50,407 bases of DNA from CAYQVO01 sp964421085 (lineage in GTDB: Bacteria; Bdellovibrionota_C; UBA2361; CAYQVO01). Made by a program: the position numbers and the translations under genes. The notes beneath the pieces are model-generated. The model saw only the letters and a list, made by a program, of their open reading frames with translations, did not search any database and was not told where the DNA came from. Location of the stretch: NCBI GenBank assembly GCA_964421085.1, contig CAYQVO010000027.1:1-50407 (forward strand), read 5' to 3'. The number at the start of each line of letters is the position of its first letter. Positions within the stretch are counted from its first letter, which is position 1. Shown one piece after another: positions 1-8,119 of the stretch.

Positions 1-61
<61 letters not shown>

Positions 62-212
62 AAAAAGTAAAATCAACTGCTTACACAAGCAGAGAATGCC
101 TTCGTTGCTCCTGAGGCACACTCGCTCTGTAACGGCAGGCAATTATTGAGACTTTAGTGCAACTATGGGAAACATTCAACAGCGCACAGGAAAAGACAGC
201 AAGTGTCCGAGA

Positions 213-647
213 TCAGGGACGGGAGCCGTCCGCCTTTGAGTCGCCGAAAGCACGCACCGCGACATCGACCGTAAACCGTGCAGATTCCAGAGCTTCCTTT
301 GCATCGTCTTCTGAATAGAAATCGGAAGGAGTCAAATCTTCAGCCCCGTAGAATGCGAGCTCCCTGTCCCGCCTCAACGACTTCGAAATTTTCATGATCT
401 TCGCAAGAGATTGCTGAAAAATGGCAGGAAGATTTTCCTTTTCAGCAAGAAGGACTTCACTAACGTCATGGATGCGGGGAGGAATAACGTTCGACAGCCT
501 GAGAGATCCTTTCAGTGTCAGCTCTATGAGCTCCTGCGCTTCCCTTACCACATCTGCCCAGCTTTTTTCGGCATACAGCACATCGAGAGCTTTCAGCCGT
601 GACTGCGCGCGCTTCAGGTGATCACGACCAAGAGAGTCGTTATTCAT
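213..647 (-). CDS. HEPN-domain protein, probable toxin-side partner of the MNT gene
   Basis: A 144-residue all-helical protein of the HEPN family often paired with minimal nucleotidyltransferases. The segment around PPRIHDVSEVLLAEKENLP matches the conserved (P)xxHDL-type helix, and RELAFYG with a late DA.EAL..ARF helix is typical of the subfamily. I do not see a clear Rx4-6H RNase motif, so direct RNase activity is uncertain. Its ATG overlaps the stop of the upstream MNT gene in an ATGA, and GGAG lies 6 bases before it. This arrangement implies translational coupling and a two-gene module. In known MNT/HEPN pairs the nucleotidyltransferase modifies or neutralises the HEPN partner; that role is inferred here. 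Confidence 0.85.
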   Translation of the reverse strand: MNNDSLGRDHLKRAQSRLKALDVLYAEKSWADVVREAQELIELTLKGSLRLSNVIPPRIHDVSEVLLAEKENLPAIFQQSLAKIMKISKSLRRDRELAFYGAEDLTPSDFYSEDDAKEALESARFTVDVAVRAFGDSKADGSRP

Positions 648-1225
648 TGTATTCTCCAGTATCCTTGACCATGAGATTCGCCTCTTGACACTTCGCTCGC
701 CGCAATCCGGCGCCGGAGGCTCGAAAAAACTCTGCTTACAGCGAAGCCATTCTCCCAGAGCACCACACCATCAAGCGAGACTTCCAGCCACAAAGACGTA
801 AGTGGATCTTTTTCAGATGGAAGCCGGACAAACTGCGGCGAAACCACAACTGCCTCTTCCGCTTTCCGGTGTTCCATCAATTCATCCCATTCCCTGTACC
901 GTGCGCGCGTCAGAGAAGCTTCCGGCCGGAGAACCACGAGAATGTCCAGATCGGACTCAGCTGTTGCAGTTCCCCGAGCCACCGATCCGAACAGCACGAT
1001 ACCGGCAAGTTCCTCAGCCCATCGCTTTTTTGTTTCCTTTACCAGGCGCTCGAAAAAAGTCCCCAATTCGGACTGCATGGAACAAGGAGCTCCGGCGAAT
1101 CTCTCAAGAGCGATGATGCAAAGTTCGTTGAGAGATTTCCCTTCCCTTGCTGATATCTGAGCCAGCCGCTTGTGCAGTGCTGCAGTTATTCGAACCACAA
1201 ATCTGCCGGAGAAGGTTCGCTCCAT
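644..1225 (-). CDS. Ribbon-helix-helix / MNT nucleotidyltransferase fusion, probable antitoxin
   Basis: 193 residues. Residues 1-45 read as a HicB/Arc-like ribbon-helix-helix (SGRFVVRITAALHKRLA, then REGKSLNEL), expected to bind DNA as a dimer. Residues 55-140 are a minimal nucleotidyltransferase: GSVARG at 80-85, SD at 91-92 and D94 give the GSx10DxD active site. It heads the pair with the HEPN gene (4-base overlap). The DNA-binding N-terminus fused to the MNT suggests the antitoxin autoregulates the operon. A -35/-10 pair and two overlapping palindromes sit directly upstream of the ATG. MNT domains are usually free-standing, so the fusion is notable. The domain calls are firm; the toxin-antitoxin role is inferred from architecture. 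Confidence 0.85.
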   Translation of the reverse strand: MERTFSGRFVVRITAALHKRLAQISAREGKSLNELCIIALERFAGAPCSMQSELGTFFERLVKETKKRWAEELAGIVLFGSVARGTATAESDLDILVVLRPEASLTRARYREWDELMEHRKAEEAVVVSPQFVRLPSEKDPLTSLWLEVSLDGVVLWENGFAVSRVFSSLRRRIAASEVSRGESHGQGYWRIQ

Positions 1226-1231
1226 ATCATC

Positions 1232-1260
1232 ATAGTACTATAGTATCACACGCTCTGCAA
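1232..1260 (-). promoter_or_regulatory. Promoter and palindromic operator of the RHH-MNT/HEPN operon
   Basis: Minus-strand TTGCAG (1255-1260) and TACTAT (1232-1237) are spaced by exactly 17 bases. Two overlapping perfect 10-base palindromes, ATAGTACTAT (1232-1241) and TACTATAGTA (1236-1245), cover the -10. This is the expected layout for repression by the RHH domain encoded just downstream. The predicted start of transcription falls only a few bases from the ATG and no Shine-Dalgarno is visible, so the mRNA may be nearly leaderless. Confidence 0.55.
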
Positions 1261-1327
1261 TGAATGATCTGATGGACTTCTCAACGACGAGCGTGGATTT
1301 CCGGGGCATGTGCCGCCCGCCTGCCCT

Positions 1328-1603
1328 TCAATCTTCATTTAGAGGCACAAGAAGCTCCGATATGTCCGGGACAGGAAGCGGAGGCATTCCCGGCATGGTG
1401 GGAAGTTCGTCAGCAATGGTTGCCGGAGGCCTGAATGCGACAGGAGCCTCTCCCTCACGATGGATTATGAGGCCTTCTCCCATTGACAGGGATAGACACT
1501 GCGGGTGACGAAGATCGCGAAGTATCTGCTCTGTAACCGCCCCCGGAGTAAAATTGATGAAACGCAGGGGCTGTCTTCCTTCAAATTCCAAATCCAGCCG
1601 CAT
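1328..1603 (-). CDS. Conserved hypothetical small protein
   Basis: About 91 residues beginning MRLDLEFEGRQPLRF. I chose the ATG at 1603 because AAAAGGA lies a good distance upstream; an in-frame ATG at 1630 lacks a comparable site. The N-terminal half looks like a small beta-rich fold. The C-terminal third is Pro/Met rich (LPTMPGMPPLPVP) and probably unstructured. I do not recognise the family. It lies downstream of the fucose isomerase gene but is separated from it by a strong hairpin terminator, so it is probably transcribed separately. Confidence 0.55.
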   Translation of the reverse strand: MRLDLEFEGRQPLRFINFTPGAVTEQILRDLRHPQCLSLSMGEGLIIHREGEAPVAFRPPATIADELPTMPGMPPLPVPDISELLVPLNED

Positions 1604-1699
1604 CAAAAATCCTTTTCTTAATCCTCCCATTCCGATTTTACAACACAGGAGGAGCTAAGCAATGCGGAGGCGGAAGGAGAAGAATTCAGAAAGGAAAAC

Positions 1700-1730
1700 G
1701 GGCCCTCAGGAATACAAGGTCGAGGGCCCG
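1700..1730 (-). terminator. Rho-independent-type hairpin after the fucose isomerase gene
   Basis: CGGGCCCTC (1700-1708) and GAGGGCCCG (1722-1730) form a perfect 9-bp GC-rich stem with a 13-base loop. On the minus strand it lies 14 bases past the isomerase stop and is followed by TTTTCCTTT. The T-tract is interrupted, so efficiency is uncertain. Confidence 0.6.
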
Positions 1731-1744
1731 AGAATCAAAAGAAA

Positions 1745-3541
1745 TCACATCCTCCCGTATAACGGGCCGTACGCCTGGCATGCACGGTAGTCTGCAGCTT
1801 CGAGATCCGATGTTCCAAACGAGTTCCAGGCTGCGGGCCTGAATATTTTCTCACTCGGAACATTGTGCATGCAGACAGGAATACGCAGCATCGACGCAAG
1901 GGTAATCAGGTTGGAGCCGATATGCCCGTAGCTGAACGCTCCGTGATTGGCTCCCCAGGAAGCCATCACTGAATACGCATCCCGGAACGCTCCCTGGCCC
2001 GTGATACGCGGCGCAAACCATGTGCTCGGCCATGTGGGATCTGTCCGGGCTTCCAGCTTGCCCGCAACCTGCTCAGGCAGATCGACCGTCCAGCCTTCGG
2101 CAAGCTGAAGAACAGGCCCTGTGCCGGCGATCAGATTCACTCTCGCCATCGTTATCGGCATCTCGCCCTTCGTCGAGAAGCTCGAAGAGAAACCACCGCC
2201 ACGGAAGTACTCGGTCACGGCAGGACTCCATTTCGTTGCAGCAAGAGTTTCAGCGACATCCTTTGTGCTGACTTCCCAGAACGGCTTCATTACAGCCTTG
2301 CCGTCTTTGTCCGTCATCCTTCCTGCGCCGTCGAGGCTTGCAGCGCCTGAATTGATCAGATGGATGATGCCGTCTTTTGCGTTGCCCTGAAGCTGATATC
2401 CGGTGACACGCTTTACGGAGTCGGGGCTCCAGTAAGTGCGGACATCGGCAAAAACCTGCGCCGTGTCCGAAATGAGATGGCCGAGCAGCATCGCGACAGC
2501 GTTCAGGCTGTCGTTTTCGGTCGCAAAAACAAAAGCCTCCCGGATGCCGTTCCAGTCGAACGACGAACAGAGAATTGCTTCCATGAAATCGCCATTCGGG
2601 AAATGATCCGTCCACTGACGCTGTCCCTGAAAGCCGCCCGCTATCGCATTGCGTCCGAGCGCCTCCTCGCCGAATCCAAGCTCGGCAAGTCTCGGATTTC
2701 CCGTCATAAGATCGCGGGCAATCATTGTCATCTTGACGACGAATTCCCATTCAGATTCCTTCCGGGCAGCCGGCTTCCGATCCTTTTCCTTGTTGGTATC
2801 TTTGCCTTCGGGGCAGTTTTCCTTCACCCATGAGAGAGCCCTTTCAAACTCGATTGGATCATAGATGCCCTCGTCGATACGGCGGGTAATTTCGCTCATA
2901 TCAACGTACTCGTTCCGCATGCCGAGATAATTCTGGAAGAACGACTCGTTGACTATTGAACCGGCGATACCCATTGATACAGAACCAAGCGAGAGATACG
3001 AACGGCCCTGCATTGCTGCTACCGCAAGGCCGGCCTTCCCAAAGGCCAGAAGTTTTTCGCCGACATCATCGGGGATGGACATATCACCGATGTCCTTCAC
3101 GTCCTTCCCGTAAATGCCGAAGCAGGGAAGACCTTTCTGTGCGTGGGCGGCTAGAACGGCAGCGAGATAAACCGCCCCCGGGCGCTCTGTTCCATTAAAT
3201 CCCCACACAGCCTTCGGCGAAAGGGGATCCATATCCATCGTCTCGCTTCCATAGCACCAGCATGTGGTGACTGTCAGCGACACCCCTGCACCTTCGCGAC
3301 GGAATTTTTCACGGCACTGAGCCGCCTCGACAACTCCGCCGATGCACGTATCCGCAATCACGCACTCAACGGGCTCGCCGCCCGGATGCCGGAGGTTTTC
3401 AGTGAGAAAATTTGCCGCTGCTTTCGCCTGATCCATCACCTGGGCCTCCAGGGACTCGCGGACTCCTTTGCGGCGCCCGTCGATTGTGGGACGAATGCCG
3501 ATTTTTGGCAGAGCAGGCGACCACTTTTGACTTGATTTCAT
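1745..3541 (-). CDS. fucI: L-fucose isomerase
   Basis: 598 residues, close to E. coli FucI (591), which interconverts L-fucose and L-fuculose (and D-arabinose/D-ribulose) with Mn2+ in the cytoplasm. The metal and catalytic residues are visible: E342 in ATENDSLNA, D366 in FADVRTYWSP and H533 in SWGANHGAF, each offset by five from E337/D361/H528 of E. coli. GFNGTERPGAVYLAA is also typical of the family. The ATG follows AGAGGTAAC, a good ribosome site. No fuculokinase, aldolase or fucose permease is adjacent, so this is a stand-alone isomerase, perhaps carried by the eroded island. A short upstream reading frame overlaps its start by four bases. Confidence 0.95.
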   Translation of the reverse strand: MKSSQKWSPALPKIGIRPTIDGRRKGVRESLEAQVMDQAKAAANFLTENLRHPGGEPVECVIADTCIGGVVEAAQCREKFRREGAGVSLTVTTCWCYGSETMDMDPLSPKAVWGFNGTERPGAVYLAAVLAAHAQKGLPCFGIYGKDVKDIGDMSIPDDVGEKLLAFGKAGLAVAAMQGRSYLSLGSVSMGIAGSIVNESFFQNYLGMRNEYVDMSEITRRIDEGIYDPIEFERALSWVKENCPEGKDTNKEKDRKPAARKESEWEFVVKMTMIARDLMTGNPRLAELGFGEEALGRNAIAGGFQGQRQWTDHFPNGDFMEAILCSSFDWNGIREAFVFATENDSLNAVAMLLGHLISDTAQVFADVRTYWSPDSVKRVTGYQLQGNAKDGIIHLINSGAASLDGAGRMTDKDGKAVMKPFWEVSTKDVAETLAATKWSPAVTEYFRGGGFSSSFSTKGEMPITMARVNLIAGTGPVLQLAEGWTVDLPEQVAGKLEARTDPTWPSTWFAPRITGQGAFRDAYSVMASWGANHGAFSYGHIGSNLITLASMLRIPVCMHNVPSEKIFRPAAWNSFGTSDLEAADYRACQAYGPLYGRM

Positions 3542-3777
3542 GTTACCTCTTCTGTGTAAAAGAACGTGAGAAAGCGATCGAAAAGAAGGCGATCAGTGGA
3601 AAAATGCAGGGTATCATTCAGGTTTCCGAAGTCAAGAAATATCGTATTTCCCGACGAAGAGGTAATCTCCAGTCGTGTCTGAACCGAGTGAAATTTTGCT
3701 TTTGCAGACCAACGCTTTCGACTTTTCCGAAGTGAAAACATCAGTTCGGCCGTAATGGATTCATCCGCAGGGGTCAC
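3538..3777 (-). CDS. Possible small upstream protein coupled to fucI
   Basis: A 79-residue open frame (MTPADESITAELMFSLRKS...) whose TGA overlaps the fucI ATG as ATGA, a pattern of real translationally coupled genes. The sequence resembles no family I know, and it has no strong ribosome site. It may instead be the chance-open leader of fucI. Treat as a weak prediction. Confidence 0.3.
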   Translation of the reverse strand: MTPADESITAELMFSLRKSRKRWSAKAKFHSVQTRLEITSSSGNTIFLDFGNLNDTLHFSTDRLLFDRFLTFFYTEEVT

Positions 3778-3807
3778 TTCCAGGACGCAAGAAGATGCCG
3801 GAAAGTG

Positions 3808-4041
3808 TCAGCCTTTCTGACGCTGTTTTTTCCCTGCCGGCAGCGTGGCATGCACTACCTTTGCGTATTCGAAAACGAGCCGGAACATTGAACGCTGCAT
3901 GTCGGCGAGACTGTGACTCTGAATCGTTGCGCCCGCGCTGTTAAGCAAGCGGATGCTTCGGAAGCTGCCTGCCCGTCGAATGGCGCGCTTGATATCAGTA
4001 TCGTGGATCTGAAGTTCAGCCGCCGGCCTCAACGCGGGCAA
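3808..4041 (-). CDS. Small hypothetical protein downstream of the transglycosylase
   Basis: 77 residues with two predicted helices (IKRAIRRAGSFRSIRLLN and ADMQRSMFRLVFEYAKVVH) and a basic tail (GKKQRQKG). Its start overlaps the 3' end of the transglycosylase gene by 26 bases on the same strand, so the two could be co-transcribed. I recognise no domain. Codon choice looks plausible for a real gene, but no ribosome site decides the start. Confidence 0.4.
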   Translation of the reverse strand: MPALRPAAELQIHDTDIKRAIRRAGSFRSIRLLNSAGATIQSHSLADMQRSMFRLVFEYAKVVHATLPAGKKQRQKG

Positions 4042-4861
4042 CCGCGGCTTCGGCTGCTGCCATTCGTCGGCGATATTTTCCGTCCTTGTATGTCGACCAG
4101 GGCCGGAAGTTACTTCCCCCGCTCAGCCTGAAGGCGCATTGGGCATTATAAAGCGGATCGCAAAGCCTGTTTCGGTCGAACTGTCTGTGAACTTTCCAGT
4201 TGATCTGAAAGAGACCATAACTGTCCTCACGCGACGTTCGATAGTGGCAGTTGGGATTGTAATCTGATTCAGGCCCTCCTATCGCTACTATCGTTACCAG
4301 ATTTTTTCCAGAAAAGCCGGCAGCTTTGCATACCCTGACCACGTCGTCGATGTGCATCGCGCCTCTGCCCCTGGGAATTTCCGGCATTTCCCTCACTTTC
4401 TCCGGATTATACTGGAAGTTTTTGAGCATTTCGTCACTGATGCTGACTTCACTCAGATAATACTCCTCGGTCTTCTGCTTTTTCTCTTCTTCTGTTTGAC
4501 ATTTCGCAAGGTAAGCCTCGAGCGACATGAATGGGCTGTTTCGCTTTCCCATCTCCATAACCGTGCCCATGACGCCGAGCTTTTTCGCTATGTCGATGAG
4601 TCTCGTCAGAGCTGACAGAGAAAGCGCATTTAGCGCTTTGCTGTCCTTGAATGTGCAGTAGACTTCGTCAATGAGGCGGTTCCTTTCTTCGTTCTTCCGG
4701 AGCCCGTTTTTATGCATCCGCCCTTCGACTTTTGAACGAACCAGTTCCCTGAATTCCGCCCGTTTAGCCTCGAGGTTCTGCTCTGGTTCACGGGGGGTCG
4801 CCGCAAGTGGAATTCGCTGTTCCTGTGCCTGCGTAACCGCCGTATCCGTGCCTGTTCTCAT
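4016..4861 (-). CDS. Lysozyme-like / SLT-type transglycosylase with long N-terminal helical region
   Basis: 281 residues. The C-terminal domain (about 165-270) is a lysozyme-like SLT domain: catalytic E198 in GGPESDYNP, GLFQIN at 216-221 and a late W in RPWSTYKDGKY match the family that cleaves the MurNAc-GlcNAc bond of peptidoglycan. The first 160 residues are charged, largely helical and rich in Lys/Glu, with no signal peptide. Such architecture is common in phage-borne or island-borne lysozyme-like proteins, so export would need another route. Start chosen at the ATG preceded by GAGAGAAAGG. It lies in the region bounded by the decayed integrase, which fits a mobile origin. Confidence 0.75.
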   Translation of the reverse strand: MRTGTDTAVTQAQEQRIPLAATPREPEQNLEAKRAEFRELVRSKVEGRMHKNGLRKNEERNRLIDEVYCTFKDSKALNALSLSALTRLIDIAKKLGVMGTVMEMGKRNSPFMSLEAYLAKCQTEEEKKQKTEEYYLSEVSISDEMLKNFQYNPEKVREMPEIPRGRGAMHIDDVVRVCKAAGFSGKNLVTIVAIGGPESDYNPNCHYRTSREDSYGLFQINWKVHRQFDRNRLCDPLYNAQCAFRLSGGSNFRPWSTYKDGKYRRRMAAAEAAVARVEAGG

Positions 4862-5435
4862 AACCTTTCTCTCTCCATCGATGGAAAAAATTCTCTCATT
4901 GATGGTTATTGCGGGGTGCAGGCAGAATGATTCATAACGCGTATTTATTCACAATAGATGTTGCGGGGGTGCGAGCCGGCAGGAGCACATCGATTCAGTA
5001 AAGCCTTGAAATTTCAAGCTTCCACCGCTGCATGGACATACGAAAAATTGAGCCCTTCGCCCGAATTTTGCGGATACAGAGTGGCAAGTCTTCAGGTCCA
5101 GCACCTCATGCATTATCACCGCAAAATGGACTCTTTTTTTTCGGCACACAGACAGCCCTTCCCGAAGCTGGATACCTTGCATGGTCCCTGTCCCCTGAAC
5201 AGATAATGAAAGGGTCGACACCGGTCAGCTTTTTCAGCAGCTCAAATCGGCCGGAGACGAATCAATGTATTCCCAGACAGCGAAATCCGCAGACTTTCTT
5301 TTCGGTGAGGTTCAACCCGAAAGGACGGGCGGCGGGATCAAAACGAGTAACGCAAGTACGCCGAGTAATGCTCATTTCTTGCTTAGCGCCTGTTCCCTGA
5401 TAGACTGAGAGGTCAACGACATGGAGGGTGGCAAT
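4862..5435. other. Intergenic stretch with no supported gene
   Basis: About 570 bases between the divergently oriented transglycosylase and the unknown plus-strand gene. Short frames on both strands have no family resemblance or ribosome sites. A weak plus-strand promoter-like pair (TTGCTT 5379-5384, TAGACT 5401-5406, spacing 16) precedes the next gene. Nothing else is evident. Confidence 0.5.
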
Positions 5436-5978
5436 ATGCCTGGTATTTCTCACATCAGGGGAATTGAAGGTGCTCGGGGTCTGGATACTGAGGAACTCAT
5501 GAACGCCGCCAGGATTTCAAGAGAAGGGAGAGTTGTTTTCTGCCTGGGAAGATGTCGCAGGGAAGTTGATCCATTTCTTGCTGCAATGGCCCGGGCTCTT
5601 GAACCGCTGTTTCCTCAAAGCGTCTTTCTGCCGGAGTCTGATGAAGAGGCTATAGAAGCGATTGAGAATATCCCGGATAATGGAAAGACCCCTGTCCTCC
5701 TGCTCGACATAGTCCATATGGACCAGGATGAAAGCAGTGAGATCCTCAAGCGTTTCTGGCGGCAAAATGCGAATTGTCACAAGATCTTCTTATGCCGCAA
5801 CGCCGCTGAGTCAGCTGAATGGGTGAAAACAATACACGACTCATTCACGGATCCTCATGAGCGATTTGCTGAGATACAGCACTTCCTGAGCAGCACAGGA
5901 GGAGAAGACGAATTAATCGAATACGTCAAAGATGTTGTTGCTTTTACAGATTGGCCCGAGCTCGATACTGTAATGTGA
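5436..5978 (+). CDS. Unknown protein, Rossmann-like alpha/beta pattern
   Basis: 180 residues from the ATG at 5436, chosen because GGAGG lies 8 bases upstream; an in-frame ATG at 5421 is less well placed. The pattern of strands VVFCLG, VLLLDIV and KIFLCRN separated by helices suggests a three-layer alpha/beta fold, possibly receiver-like or a degenerate nucleotide-binding fold, but I see no Walker A motif and no conserved active site. The C-terminus is acidic. The gene stands alone on the plus strand, and its last 35 bases overlap the 3' end of the truncated integrase frame on the other strand. Function unknown. Confidence 0.6.
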   Translation: MPGISHIRGIEGARGLDTEELMNAARISREGRVVFCLGRCRREVDPFLAAMARALEPLFPQSVFLPESDEEAIEAIENIPDNGKTPVLLLDIVHMDQDESSEILKRFWRQNANCHKIFLCRNAAESAEWVKTIHDSFTDPHERFAEIQHFLSSTGGEDELIEYVKDVVAFTDWPELDTVM

Positions 5979-6507
5979 AATTTCGCAGGAATGCAGCTGA
6001 TGCGTCATGCCCGGGGATCCGGACCGGCGGCTCCTTCAGTCTGCTCAGCTTCCGGCAAGGGTTCTCTCTCATCAGCTGCCAGTCCTTCACGCATTTCTCG
6101 AAGACAGCAGTGTTCGCGCTTGTGATCCGGTTTACGTTCGTATTTCCCTTCAGGGAGCCGTCCGCATTGTGCCGTTTGGCCTCTCTTGCCTCACTCATCA
6201 TTGCGGCCGTGATATCCCTCAAGCGCACGTTGCCTATGCGGCCCTTCCAAATCTTAAGCTGCGAGCGCCTGTCGCGAGCAGATCGAAGGTCCAGTAAGCA
6301 TTCCCTCTCGTAACGCTCTATTGCCTCGCTCACAGTCGTTTTCGAGCGAATAAAGGATGAGGCCACTTCTGTTACTTCCAGTTCATGCTCTATGCGGCTG
6401 GCCCATTTCTTCGCCGCGCTGCGACTTGAAAATGTGCGACAAGCATTGCCGCCCTGCTCACGAACCACAGCAGTTACTCTGCCGTTTCTTATTTTGAATG
6501 TAGCCAT
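5944..6507 (-). pseudogene. Truncated phage-type tyrosine integrase (catalytic domain missing)
   Basis: The frame begins with an arm-type DNA-binding domain (MATFKIRNGRVTAVVREQGG, then RSAAKKWASRIE) and continues through the SAM-like core-binding domain (LRDITAAMMSEAREAKR, then FEKCVKDWQLMRENPCRKLSRLKEP). It should then enter the catalytic domain with the R-H-R-Y residues, but breaks off within about 25 residues of unrelated sequence. It is therefore an integrase remnant. It lies 151 bases from the 3' end of tRNA-Leu on the same strand, the classic position of an integrase beside its attachment site. Confidence 0.85.
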
Positions 6508-6617
6508 CGCTGCCCCCGAAATTACGTCTGTTTCGGGTGGATCTGGGACGGATTTGGGACAAGATTCTCAAGGCTGCTGGAGAATTGGAAAAATCTCCAA
6601 CAATTTGAACGGCGTCA

Positions 6618-6645
6618 TTCGCATCTTTCCGGAGGAAAGTGCGAA
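6618..6645. repeat. Long inverted repeat between integrase remnant and tRNA-Leu
   Basis: TTCGCA-t-CTTTCC (6618-6630) pairs with GGAAAGTGCGAA (6634-6645) across a 3-base loop: 12 base pairs with one bulged T. There is no following T-run on either strand, so it is not an ordinary terminator. It lies 14 bases past the tRNA-Leu 3' end, where attachment-site or excision signals of an integrated element would be expected. Confidence 0.6.
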
Positions 6646-6658
6646 TAGCTGACGTTAC

Positions 6659-6742
6659 TGCCCCGGAGAAGACTTGAACTTCCACGCCCTTGCGGACACA
6701 TGAACCTGAATCATGCCTGTCTGCCAATTCCAGCACCGGGGC
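6659..6742 (-). tRNA. tRNA-Leu(CAG)
   Basis: The minus strand gives acceptor GCCCCGG pairing with CCGGGGC plus discriminator A, the anticodon stem CATGA/TCATG around TTCAGGT (anticodon CAG), a long class II variable arm (TGTCCGCAAGGGCGT) and a T-arm with GTTCAAG. No CCA is encoded. The adjacent integrase remnant suggests its 3' end served as an integration site. Confidence 0.95.
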
Positions 6743-6775
6743 AACGCAACCGTTATTGTAGTGAAAATGCCGTAT

Positions 6776-7225
6776 TTATGGCAAGAGGAGAGCCGATAAT
6801 AAGGTTCCATTGCCGTCCGCAGAAGCGATCAGGTAACCCCAGTTGAAAATAATGAGTCCGGCGGCAATAACCCTTATCAACGCTGCTTCTCCCGCGCTCA
6901 TGCCGTTGACGCGGACCCGCTTTTTCCCGAGGCATATTACCGCCGCGGAATACACATTGAACAATAAGAGTGCCGTAAGAAAAACCGAGAAAAGCGGATT
7001 CATAAAAAGCGCGGAGGCAAAATCCCCTTCATAGAAGGACTGCAGTGCCCTGGTAATGTTGCACGTCAGGCAGGGGTATCCAGTCAGTGCACGAAATGGA
7101 CAGTCCGGGAGTGGCAGACGAAACCGGAACCAGAGACCGGCCCCGGCAGCTGCGTACAGGGAGAGAAACAGGACCATCTCTTCGAGATCGAAAACCTTAT
7201 GTCGCGGCATAAACGCTATTCTCAA
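6776..7225 (-). CDS. DUF2752 family membrane protein
   Basis: About 149 residues with three to four hydrophobic helices. The motif CPFRALTGYPCLTCNITRA followed by GDFASALFMNPL is the DUF2752 signature (usually CP..TG..CP.CG.TR....G....A...NP); the normal Gly of the CG pair is Asn here. Role unknown; DUF2752 genes often sit beside small membrane or GYF/TM2 proteins, as here. The start is either a TTG at 7225, preceded by GGGGAG, or ATG at 7210. It lies 13 bases beyond the Yip1 gene on the same strand and is probably co-transcribed. Confidence 0.8.
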   Translation of the reverse strand: MRIAFMPRHKVFDLEEMVLFLSLYAAAGAGLWFRFRLPLPDCPFRALTGYPCLTCNITRALQSFYEGDFASALFMNPLFSVFLTALLLFNVYSAAVICLGKKRVRVNGMSAGEAALIRVIAAGLIIFNWGYLIASADGNGTLLSALLLP

Positions 7226-7238
7226 TGCTGAGGCTCCC

Positions 7239-8090
7239 CTACCTCATCGCCATCGTCGCGCGCGACAGCGACTCTCTAAACGATTCGAATCCGGCCAGCG
7301 ACATCACAACGGCAAACAGGGCGCCCAGACAGGCACAGCAGATTACTCCGGGAAGAAGAACGGCAATAGTCGCCCGCAACCCTGAAATTCCATGCGCCTT
7401 TGAATATCCGATGATTCTCGCGACAATCTGCCAGAAGAATGCGACGACCGATCCGCACACTGGAATTACATTGAGCAGCCCGGTAGCGCCCGAGGAATAT
7501 GAGAAAACACTGAAAGTAGTCTCAAATCCTTTTTTCGCTCCTCCCAGAAGCAGCAGCATCAGGTGATCAAGTCCCGCGCCGAGAAAAAGCGCAAGCGGAA
7601 CAAGAATAATCATCGTGACAACAAGAGCGCCGGTAAATACGCCCGAAGCCGCAAGTTTTGTGAACTGCTCCATCTGAGCCGGCCCCAGGCTGGACGTGCC
7701 AAAATTCAGAAGAAACTGATACGCATAATTGATCAGAAAACCGGCGATTGTCCCTGCAGCGCCGAATACCNNNNNNNNNNGCTTCGTATATCCCGTGTCT
7801 GTAATTCGGGCAAAGGCTGTTCCAGGTTCGAAGAGGATCGCTTTAATAGTCGAGAAAAACCGCGAAACAAGCTCCTGAGATTCGTCTTCCCAGGGAATCG
7901 AAGATACACCCCCCGGCTTGAGCCCCTCTATCCTTGCATGCATGTAGTCGGCGACAAGGAGCCACTCGTCCGAATCTTCATACCGCCACTTGTCGCTTCG
8001 AATGAATCTGCCTGTCTCGACGCCGCGTTCGACTTCTTCTTCAGTGAAGAAGCCCAGGCTCATGCCGGAACGTTTTATCTCGAGTTTCAT
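7239..8090 (-). CDS. GYF-like domain plus Yip1-type membrane protein
   Basis: 283 residues, with four masked by the N-run 7771-7780 that leaves the frame open. Residues 1-50 form a compact GYF_2-like module (LGFFTEEEVERGVETGRFI, then YEDSDEWLLV). The rest is a Yip1-family integral membrane domain opening with FFSTIKAILFEPGTAFARI, followed by four to five helices. Such proteins are thought to organise membranes or signalling complexes; the bacterial role is unknown. The next upstream gene carries a paralogous N-terminal module, so the two probably act together. Probable operon with the DUF2752 gene. Confidence 0.8.
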   Translation of the reverse strand: MKLEIKRSGMSLGFFTEEEVERGVETGRFIRSDKWRYEDSDEWLLVADYMHARIEGLKPGGVSSIPWEDESQELVSRFFSTIKAILFEPGTAFARITDTGYTKXXXXVFGAAGTIAGFLINYAYQFLLNFGTSSLGPAQMEQFTKLAASGVFTGALVVTMIILVPLALFLGAGLDHLMLLLLGGAKKGFETTFSVFSYSSGATGLLNVIPVCGSVVAFFWQIVARIIGYSKAHGISGLRATIAVLLPGVICCACLGALFAVVMSLAGFESFRESLSRATMAMR

Positions 8091-8119
8091 TTTTCGGCTG
8101 AATGTAAAGCTGTTTCACC

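Noticed and set aside
5032..5400. 122-codon plus-strand frame in the 4.9-5.4 kb spacer
   Set aside because: No domain, no ribosome site, irregular composition; competing frames on both strands are equally open.
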